In this document: positions 8,140 through 14,186 of the stretch, one piece after another
Position numbering within the stretch: position 1 is the stretch's first letter
Layout: every line of letters begins with the position of its first letter
DNA from: Chrysochromulina tobinii
Taxonomy: Eukaryota; Haptophyta; Prymnesiales; Chrysochromulinaceae
Reading direction: 5' to 3'
DNA: 18,479 nucleotides
Assembly: GCA_001275005.1 (NCBI GenBank)
Contig: JWZX01001319.1
Span: 1-18,479, forward strand
Made by a program: the position numbers and the translations under genes
The notes under the pieces: model-generated
What the model was told of the DNA's origin: nothing
Seen by the model: only the letters and a program-made list of their open reading frames with translations
Database searches by the model: none

Positions 8140-8743
8140 TCAGTCGCCCATTGGGTTGCGGGCTTTCACGGCATCTTTGAAGCTTTTGCCGAACGTAAAT
8201 GACGGGACGGTGGCCTGATGCACCGCACGCGGTCACGGCAGACGTGAGGGAGAGAGAGCGAGTAAAGGCTCCCGCGTCACGCTGCGTCGGTGCAAGTGGC
8301 GGGTGCGTTCGAAGCTTCGGCGCCAGTCTCACCGCCTCTACGATCATCTTCTCCCCAGTTTTGGGGTTGCGCGCCTCCCGCTTCGGCCGGTCCTTGGACT
8401 GGAAGCTGCCAAAGCCGATGAGCGAAACCTTGTGCCCATCGCACACTGAGTCGACGATGACGTCGAGCGTCGCGGTGAGCACGACTGCGGCAGTCTTCTT
8501 CGAGACGCCGGCCTTCTGTGCGATTGCATCCACCAGTGCCTGTTTGTTCACGCTGGGCACTCGCTCGCTCATCATCGGCAGGCCGCTGCGTTGCCACTGC
8601 TCATGTGCTTGGCGCTGATTTGCGCGTGCGCGCCACAAACTGCTCTCCAAGCCCGATGCGCACGGTCGCACTTGCAGACCCGACGGCGGCAACAGCAGCG
8701 CGTGGGATCCGCACGCAAAGCACAACCACACGGAAGCGCGCAT
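8140..8743 (-). CDS. HU-type histone-like DNA-binding protein with organelle-targeting leader
   Basis: HU proteins bend and compact DNA in bacteria and in plastids. Exons are 8743-8333 and 8214-8140, giving 161 residues. The HU fold spans about residues 64-154: VNKQALVDAIAQKAGVSKKT, then the signature GFGSFQSKDRPKREARNPKT near 110-129, then, after the splice, ATVPSFTFGKSFKDAVK. Without splicing the C-terminal arm is lost. About 60 residues precede the fold. They start MRASVWLCFACGSHALLLPP, a plausible signal peptide, followed by an Arg-rich, acid-poor stretch. This is the layout of the bipartite leader used for secondary plastids; a mitochondrial leader is the alternative. The ATG at 8743 is the start of the open frame; an internal MMSERVPS would give a leaderless protein of bacterial HU size. 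Confidence 0.88.
8215..8332 (-). other. Intron of the HU gene (conventional)
   Basis: On the minus strand the donor is GAGGCG|GTGAGACT and the acceptor GGTGCATCAG|GCCACC; length 118 nt, phase 0, with a CT-rich tract in the middle. Splicing restores the standard HU C-terminal arm (IVEA joined to ATVPSFTFGKSF). No exon copy and no 10-bp repeats are present, so it differs from the introner-like introns. Confidence 0.87.
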
Positions 8744-8790
8744 GAATGGGCCCGCGCTTCGAGTGGCTGCGCGACCCTACGAGCTCCCGT

Positions 8791-8813
8791 AGTCAAGTCA
8801 AGTCAAGTCAAGT
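8791..8813. repeat. AGTCA pentanucleotide repeat in the divergent promoter region
   Basis: Four perfect AGTCA units at 8791-8810 plus AGT. They lie between the minus-strand HU start (8743) and the plus-strand ORF start (8964). The reverse complement of the same 20 bases occurs at 10239-10258. Confidence 0.95.
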
Positions 8814-8941
8814 TCCTCGTCAACATTCACACCGCATGTCGCGGGGCGGTCGTCGTGCGGTTTGCGACGCGAATCGATCAGACAGACTTGTGGATGCAAA
8901 GGAAGTTTCCGATTTTGGACCGATTTCCTGATTCGGGGCGC

Positions 8942-8947
8942 ATATAA
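8942..8947 (+). promoter_or_regulatory. Possible TATA-like element upstream of the 8964 ORF
   Basis: ATATAA lies in an otherwise GC-rich context, 17 bases before the ATG at 8964. The spacing would leave almost no 5' UTR, so this is only a weak suggestion. Confidence 0.25.
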
Positions 8948-8963
8948 GCGTCATCAAGCGCTC

Positions 8964-9362
8964 ATGGCGTTCTCCGACTTCACATGGATCGAGCACGTGT
9001 CGACCGCCGTGGGGTTGCCTTGTCCGTCCGTCGCGGAAGAGTTGACAGCACTCTTGGACATGGCCGTTGAACAGGAGCTCAGCTGTGTGGTGAAGCCCCT
9101 TCCACTGCGCAGAGCACCGGGCATTGACAACTCAGTCGACATTGGTGCCGCCCTGCTTTCAACTTTCGGTGCGGAGTTGACCTTCGGTACGCCACCAGGC
9201 GGCGACTTGCTCCGGCATCGTGGCGAGCACACAGACATCGGTAGCAGGAGCGGCGAGATTCGGTGGTCGGAGATGCGTGAGCTGATCGATGAGGACAATG
9301 ACACGAGCGTCGAGTTCACACTTGCAGACCTGCTTTCTTGTCACCAGTCTTCGGAGGTGTGA
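8964..9362 (+). CDS. Hypothetical protein, 132 residues
   Basis: The frame from ATG 8964 to TGA 9360-9362 encodes 132 residues beginning MAFSDFTWIEHVSTAVGL. Third codon positions are roughly 70% G or C, in line with genes around it. The protein is slightly acidic, with a predicted amphipathic helix near residues 13-36 (PSVAEELTALLDMAVEQ). A C-terminal DEDNDTSVEFTL segment vaguely resembles an EF-hand loop but lacks the glycine and the final acidic residue. No family is recognised. It could also be the first exon of a longer gene. An open frame exists upstream to 8862, but the 8964 ATG follows the AT-rich motif and is preferred. A 121-residue ORF on the opposite strand looks like a Ser-rich shadow. 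Confidence 0.5.
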   Translation: MAFSDFTWIEHVSTAVGLPCPSVAEELTALLDMAVEQELSCVVKPLPLRRAPGIDNSVDIGAALLSTFGAELTFGTPPGGDLLRHRGEHTDIGSRSGEIRWSEMRELIDEDNDTSVEFTLADLLSCHQSSEV

Positions 9363-9530
9363 CCGTGCAACGTGAGCATGTGGTGATGTGCGATAGATAT
9401 GTGATGAGCATGTCCTCATGGCATGTGGTGATGAGCGTCTGGGCGTGAGCATATCATGTGTATGAAAGTCACGAAGTGACAGTGTCGAGTGTCAGTGTCC
9501 GAGTGTGACAGAAAGTCAACATGATGCGCC

Positions 9531-9550
9531 TCAGTCAGTCAGTCAGTCAA
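9531..9550. repeat. TCAG tetranucleotide microsatellite
   Basis: Nearly five perfect TCAG units at 9531-9549, followed by a poly-C-containing stretch near 9563-9570. It lies in non-coding DNA. Confidence 0.9.
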
Positions 9551-10238
9551 TTTCGTCGCGGTCCCCCCCCGCGCTCACCACACCGTCTCATGGCGCCTGC
9601 CGCAGCGCATGGCCATGGGACGACGACTTCTAGGAATTAACCAATGGAAGTCTTCCACATTGCACGCATACAAGCACATACCACAAATCCCATATGCCAT
9701 AAATGTTTTAAATCCCAACAGACCCATTGAGATTGACAAATCCCCTGGACAAATCTGCCTCTCTCTCGCACGGGTTACGGCCTCATTGGCCTCACCCTGT
9801 CTTGCCTCTAGCCTCTTCTTCTCTCTGGCCCCCTAGTTCTGACCACGCCTGCCCATCAACACGCCTCCCATCCTGCGCAACAACCAACATGAATATCTTG
9901 CGCGCTCATGCGGGGTCCGCGGGCGGTCCGCGAGCGGCTGGGGCATCAATTATGGCGTGAAGAAACACGGGACACGACTGCCGTAAACATATGTGAGCGG
10001 CCAGCGGCGATCATAGAGTGACGGGGGCGGGGGTCGACACCCCGGTCATCCATGCGCGGTTGCCGGCTTGCCGCGAGTCCCCATCTTCCCAACCTAGGAA
10101 TCAGGTGGAGTAATAGGCTCGTTAGAAAGAAATCATACCGGTCTCTAGCTAAGGCAAACAGGCCATGCTACAGGTGGACGCTTCAAGTCGATTCACTTCA
10201 TCAACAACAGACAACAGGAAGCCTATCGAATGAACCCG

Positions 10239-10260
10239 TGACTTGACTTGACTTGACTTG
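10239..10260. repeat. TGACT/ACTTG pentanucleotide repeat upstream of the 10301 gene
   Basis: Four perfect ACTTG units at 10241-10260 preceded by TG. Bases 10239-10258 are the exact reverse complement of 8791-8810. The array ends 40 bases before the ATG at 10301. Confidence 0.95.
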
Positions 10261-10300
10261 TTTCTCTTGACGTTGAAGACGGCTCCCTCCTTGGACTGCG

Positions 10301-10897
10301 ATGTCGGATGAGGGCGAGTATGACGAGGACTTCGAGCAGGGCTCGCCCGAGACATCGCCGGGTCGGGGCGGCCGCCGCGCCGTCGCTTACTGGGCCACAC
10401 TGGCCGAAGGCGTCCCGCCTGGGCCGTCGAGCGCAGCAACAGCGGCGCGTCGGTCGCTGTTTGCGCGGCTCGATGTGGATGCGGACGGTTTTGTCACCCT
10501 AGGCGAGCTCGAGCGCGAGCTTCCGGGAGCTCTCGGCGCCGCGGTGCCCTCGACCAAGCTGCCGCCCACCGTCCCGCCCCTCGTGAGCAACGCCTTAGCG
10601 CAGTGGCCAAGGGGATGGCTGATGGTCATCATCGATCATCTGGTCGAGTTGCGCGACTCAGGGTGTACCCTCCCCGAGTTCGATGCGCTGTGTGCGTACT
10701 TGCATGCGGCCTTCACCGTGCTCAGCTGCCTCGAAGTGGCGCCCGACACGGCATCACTGCCAACTCTCGACCCCAAAGAGTGCGAAGCGCTCATCGCCAA
10801 GCTGCCGGCTGCCTTCGGCCTCGAGACGTCGCGAGCGCTTCAGGGGCTCCAGGGTCTGGATGGCTGGGGTCGGCCGGTGTGCGCGGCGAGGCTGTGA
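10301..10897 (+). CDS. EF-hand protein, possibly the first part of a longer gene
   Basis: The frame from ATG 10301 (context CTGCGATGTCG) gives 198 residues as it stands. The N-terminus is acidic (MSDEGEYDEDFEQ). A canonical EF-hand calcium loop D58-V-D-A-D-G-F-V-T-L-G-E69 follows an LFARL helix. A helical segment near 115-150 (MVIIDHLVELRDSGCTLPEFDALCAYL) has the shape of a degenerate second EF-hand. Codons are strongly GC-ending throughout. The last residues (GWGRPVCAARL) do not look like a natural end. The neighbouring frame continues with protein-like sequence (GEAVTRWVAQAALRTL) to an acidic run near 11080. One missing base at the G4 run 10866-10869, or a short intron, would join them. A calcium-sensing role is inferred from the EF-hand only. 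Confidence 0.72.
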   Translation: MSDEGEYDEDFEQGSPETSPGRGGRRAVAYWATLAEGVPPGPSSAATAARRSLFARLDVDADGFVTLGELERELPGALGAAVPSTKLPPTVPPLVSNALAQWPRGWLMVIIDHLVELRDSGCTLPEFDALCAYLHAAFTVLSCLEVAPDTASLPTLDPKECEALIAKLPAAFGLETSRALQGLQGLDGWGRPVCAARL

Positions 10898-11110
10898 CGC
10901 GCTGGGTAGCGCAGGCGGCGCTGCGCACTCTCTGCCCGACCCAGCGTATCAGTGGGGGATCAGCGGGGGCTGGGGGCGCTGGGCGCCACCCTGCGCCACG
11001 CCGGCCCGTGCCAAGCGCTGACGAGGACGCGGACGCGATTGAGGACGCGGACGAGGACCCGGACGTGATTGAGGACGAGGACGGGGCCAATCCTGCAGCG
11101 TCAAGCGGTG
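10870..11110 (+). CDS. Possible continuation of the 10301 gene in another frame
   Basis: In the frame one base off that of the 10301 ORF, this stretch reads EAVTRWVAQAALRTLCPTQ, then a Gly/Ala/Pro linker, then an acidic Asp/Glu repeat (DEDADAIEDADEDPDVIEDED). Third positions are mostly G or C. Acidic runs of this kind also open the protein at 11854-12744, so all three pieces may belong to one gene. The right boundary is not defined; possible donors are CTGTCAG|GTTGCAG and GTGCAG|GTGGCG near 11127-11153. The junction with the 10301 frame is unresolved. Confidence 0.35.
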
Positions 11111-11210
11111 CAGCACCGCCGCTACTGTCAGGTTGCAGTGGGGTGGGGTGCAGGTGGCGAGGGCGGTATCGTATCCGGATATCTTGCTTCGGTACGAGGC
11201 GGCGACGCCT

Positions 11211-11441
11211 TCAGTCGCCTCCAACCGGGAGAGTTTCTGGAGCGTGGGCCGTGGCACACACGAAGACGCTCGCGGGGTCGTCGCGGCAGGCCATCGCCGT
11301 CAGCTCGTTCGAGTAGGAGGAGTTCTGGACGCGCCCAGCCGCGAGCTTGCTGCCCTGCTCCTTGAGCGTCGAGCGCAGCGAGGGCTCTTTGCCTGGCTGG
11401 CCGCAGCGGGCTCCCAGCTGGCAAAGCTCACCAAACGCCGC
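11211..11441 (-). CDS. Possible minus-strand terminal exon, 76 residues (uncertain)
   Basis: After an acceptor-like GAATGTTAG on the minus strand, the frame is open for 76 codons to TGA at 11213-11211. It reads AAFGELCQLGARCGQPGKE, then LRSTLKEQGSKLAAGRVQNS, then ELTAMACRDDPASVFVCATA. Third positions are about 85% G or C over most of its length, with no internal stop. However, one plus-strand frame shares the same biased positions, so composition does not decide the strand. No family is recognised and no upstream exon is assigned. Confidence 0.25.
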   Translation of the reverse strand, partial: AAFGELCQLGARCGQPGKEPSLRSTLKEQGSKLAAGRVQNSSYSNELTAMACRDDPASVFVCATAHAPETLPVGGD

Positions 11442-11853
11442 CTAACATTCTCGTCGCTTTGCAATAGATGGTCACTCTCCAGAGTGTAGCCAAGCTCTTG
11501 GAAGGCCTTCAAGCCGATCTCGGAGACGATTTTCGGAAGCCAAACCACTCGTTCTCGTACGCCCTCTTACGTGGCCCACAATCGCGCCCGACACATAACC
11601 CACACGCACAATCCACACGACCCACACGACCCGAAGATCCAGCCCTGCTTTCAAACTGCCTCTCCCGGCGAACCCCCCTTCCCCCTTTTCCCCCATTGCA
11701 TGCGCGCTCAATGCGACGCGACAGAAAACTTGTGAGAACTTCCGACACGTGTCCGTGTGAACGTTAACACGACAGACGCGACAGCCGGTGCTACGGCACT
11801 GCGATGTATCCACAGCTTCACAACGGGAAGCAAGGCTAAAAGCACTCGCAGAA

Positions 11854-12744
11854 ATGGACGAAGTGCCGGACGGTGATGCTGAGGACGATGATGCTGAGGA
11901 CGTTGATGCTGAGGACGTTGATGCTGAGGACGATGATGCTGAGGACGATGATGCTGATGACGATAAAGATATTGTCACCGGCATGCAGCTTCCCGGCGCG
12001 CAGCTGCCTAGCGCTCAACTTCCCGACTTTGGCTTTGGCGGCGACTCTACCGGCGGCCTGCTGCCGGCAATGCCCGGTGCGCTCGGGCTGCCATCGGCGC
12101 AAGACTTTGGCGGCTTTGAGCAGGAGCAGCACGGCGGCGGCATGGGTGGCGGCCGGCTCGAGCCGGTGCTCGAGAGCACCGAGCGCTCCGCCTTCTCGAC
12201 CGTTGGCAATCTCGATGGGGAAGGTGAGGGCACACTGGGCGCCGTCTCGGGCTTCGGCTCCGTCAAAAAGGGTTTCTTCGACGCGTCTTCCCTCGGCGAC
12301 GATGACGTGGAAGCGACCAGGCGGGAGCTCGCCAAGTGCCAGGCTGAGCTTGCGGCCTCGCGCGCGGAGCTGGCGGAAGAGAGGAGGAAGCACACGTACA
12401 ACGTGCGCCGCATGCTCGACGCCAACGAGGCACTCCAGGCGCAACTGCGAGAGCTCAACGGCGTCGTCCAGCGGATCGTCATGAAGACGTTGAACTTGCA
12501 GCGCACCGGCGCCGTCCCGAGCAGCGCCGTACCGGGCGGCATCAACCCGCCCAAGGGGGGTGGCAGCAGCGGCCCCTTCCCGGCGATGGCCAAGCCGGGC
12601 GCGAAGCCTAAGCCGTCCCTGACGGCCCCCGCGAATGCAGCAGACACTCTGGCGGACCACCATGCTCCCACAGCTCCCACAGCTCCACCTGGACCTGGGT
12701 CCAAGCCCAAGCAAGAGCCACCCGGCGCTAAGCCCTTCAAATGA
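11854..12744 (+). CDS. Acidic-repeat coiled-coil protein
   Basis: From ATG 11854 the frame encodes 296 residues to TGA 12742-12744. The frame is open upstream to 11761, and QREARLKALAE just before the ATG looks coding. An acceptor-like TATCCACAG|CTTCAC near 11816 could therefore make this the last exon of a gene that starts upstream, perhaps the one at 10301. Order in the protein: six AEDDD/AEDVD repeats; a Gly/Leu/Pro region with LPGAQLPSAQLPDFGFGGD; a coiled coil near residues 149-206 (VEATRRELAKCQAELAASRAELAEERRK, then MLDANEALQAQLRELNGVVQRIV); and a basic Pro/Ala/Lys-rich tail. No catalytic domain is seen. A structural or tethering role is only a guess. The 373-residue ORF on the opposite strand is an antisense shadow. 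Confidence 0.72.
   Translation: MDEVPDGDAEDDDAEDVDAEDVDAEDDDAEDDDADDDKDIVTGMQLPGAQLPSAQLPDFGFGGDSTGGLLPAMPGALGLPSAQDFGGFEQEQHGGGMGGGRLEPVLESTERSAFSTVGNLDGEGEGTLGAVSGFGSVKKGFFDASSLGDDDVEATRRELAKCQAELAASRAELAEERRKHTYNVRRMLDANEALQAQLRELNGVVQRIVMKTLNLQRTGAVPSSAVPGGINPPKGGGSSGPFPAMAKPGAKPKPSLTAPANAADTLADHHAPTAPTAPPGPGSKPKQEPPGAKPFK
11875..11964 (+). repeat. Six tandem 15-bp units encoding acidic DAEDD repeats
   Basis: Units of the form GATGCTGAGGACGAT begin at 11875, 11890, 11905, 11920, 11935 and 11950, with GAT/GTT variation and one GAG-to-GAT change. The array is in frame and encodes an Asp/Glu-only block apart from Ala and Val. Confidence 0.95.
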
Positions 12745-13329
12745 TCTCTTCTCCAAACCGACACTCTCCGATCGGGATCGCCGCCCGCCGATTTGGTTTT
12801 TTTTCAGCGGGGGCTTTGACGGCGATGACGTCTGTGTATTGTAGACGTTGTACAGAGCTTGCACAGCTTCATCTGTGGCGTCGGCCCTTCCGGCTCTGAA
12901 AAGTGAAAAAACATTGTTTAACGAAACTTCCGAGTTCAGCGTTCGGAAACAGCACATGCCACATGCCCCCCGTCGATAGTGTGCGGACGCCCGGGCGGGG
13001 GCGGGGGCGACCTCCGGCGTTACCGCGCGCCGGAGCCGAACCGCTTCGTGTCAACCGGCGGCGTCGACGGCGGCGGAGCGCCGAGCGACCCGGCCCGCGG
13101 CCGGGCGCGGGCGACGATACATCGGAGACGGGACGTGGCTGGTTCGGAGTCGGACATGCGATGCCGATGGTGCATGCATGGAACCATTACTGTGCGGTCA
13201 CGGCGGTCTTCTCTGTGCATCACACTTAAAGGGATGTTAAATACTTAAATTAGCAAACAACGGCGGTTCGGGTTCGCGCTTCGCGGCGCGCTCTGACTTC
13301 TAGGCGCGTTCAAACGATCACGTTCTCGC

Positions 13330-13367
13330 ATCTCGGACGACGTCACGAGACGTCGTGACGTCGAGAT
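13330..13367. repeat. Long inverted repeat (hairpin) centred on a GACG loop
   Basis: GACGTCACGA at 13339-13348 and TCGTGACGTC at 13353-13362 are perfect reverse complements around a 4-base loop. Outer arms ATCTCG (13330-13335) and CGAGAT (13362-13367) extend the dyad after a small bulge. Each arm contains TGACGTC or its complement, the core of a CRE/bZIP-type site. Confidence 0.85.
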
Positions 13368-13652
13368 CAAGCGGTGGAGCGGAGAACTCGCATACCAGGC
13401 TCAAGCGGGACTTGGACTGCGAATCTATCTTTATCAGACACGCCGTGCGCGGCGCGTACGCAGCTCGCATGGCGCGAGCATCCTAGTGCTAGCGTCGACC
13501 GGGTCCCCACGGGTCACATGTGCTCATCATGTGCGGTGACGGGGCGCGCGGCCGAACTAACGATCCCCTGCGCGCTCGTTGCCGCGCGCTCTCGGCTCGC
13601 CCTCGCTTACGCCGTACCGAGCCTGCGCCACGGCTGGTGTCCCACAGCTACG

Positions 13653-13694
13653 ACTTCACAGCTCCGACTTCACAGCTCCGACTTCACAGCTCCG
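13653..13694. repeat. Three perfect tandem copies of a 14-bp unit
   Basis: ACTTCACAGCTCCG occurs at 13653-13666, 13667-13680 and 13681-13694, with partial copies on each side. It lies in non-coding DNA. Confidence 0.93.
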
Positions 13695-13842
13695 ACTGCA
13701 CGTCCCCTTACATGCATCTTGCCTCATCTTCTCATCTTCAAGAGCCACATCGGCATCATCCAGATCATCCATCCCATTCACCTCGATAGTTCATGAGCCC
13801 CAAGCCTTGACCTCGCCCGCTATCCGGCTTCACACGCGCGCA

Positions 13843-13902
13843 GGCTTCACACCCGGCTTCACACCCGGCTTCACACCCGGCTTCACACCCGGCTTCACAC
13901 GC
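13843..13902. repeat. Five tandem copies of a 12-bp unit
   Basis: GGCTTCACACCC occurs four times without a mismatch from 13843 to 13890, followed by a variant GGCTTCACACGC. A related GGCTTCACACGC also lies just upstream near 13826. The array shares the CTTCACA word with the 14-bp array at 13653. Confidence 0.93.
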
Positions 13903-14186
13903 GCAGCTCGCGGGCCGATCTTCATCCTCAGAAGCGGAAGAGCCGCCCGCCGTGCGCCGTGTGCCCTATCGTGTGCCCGATTGGCGCGTTCACACCCAAA
14001 GTCCCCTCAGCACTGCCCGGCGTCGTCCCGGGCGACGGTTGGCGCACCCCCTTCTTTCGGACCACGGTGCCGCCAACGGCCCTCAGCTCGCGGTGCATCG
14101 TCGGAGTTGCGATGCCTGACGGTAGGGTGGACGGTAGGGTGGACGTGAGAGTTGAGCGCCCCGACCAGTCGTCCTGCATGCAAGGG

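Larger units (their letters stand above)
9363..10300. other. Intergenic region with simple repeats
   Basis: This region of about 940 bases has no convincing gene. A GTGAGCATGTGGTGATG-like segment occurs near 9371-9388 and again, partly, near 9423-9434. A TCAG microsatellite lies at 9531-9550. The stretch 9650-9760 is relatively AT-rich. A TGACT-type repeat array lies just before the next gene. The right part should contain the promoter of the 10301 gene. Confidence 0.5.
12745..13927. other. Intergenic region with repeats and a strong palindrome
   Basis: This region of about 1.2 kb lies downstream of the plus-strand 11854 gene and beyond the 3' end of the minus-strand coiled-coil gene. It contains a T8 run near 12789-12797, a very GC-rich block at 12990-13115 with the palindrome GCCCGCGGCCGGGC, an AT-rich stretch at 13228-13260, a long imperfect palindrome at 13330-13367, and two tandem arrays (13653-13694 and 13843-13902). 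The plus-strand ORFs here are low-complexity and repeat-derived, so no gene is called. Confidence 0.5.

Noticed and set aside
11836-12957. 373-codon minus-strand open frame
   Set aside because: It covers the complement of the acidic repeat and coiled-coil gene and reads as repeated SIIVLSINV from the 15-bp array. It has no domain-like content.
12990-13250. GC-rich structured block considered as a structural RNA gene
   Set aside because: No tRNA B-box, no recognisable snRNA or rRNA motif and no conserved fold could be identified by eye.
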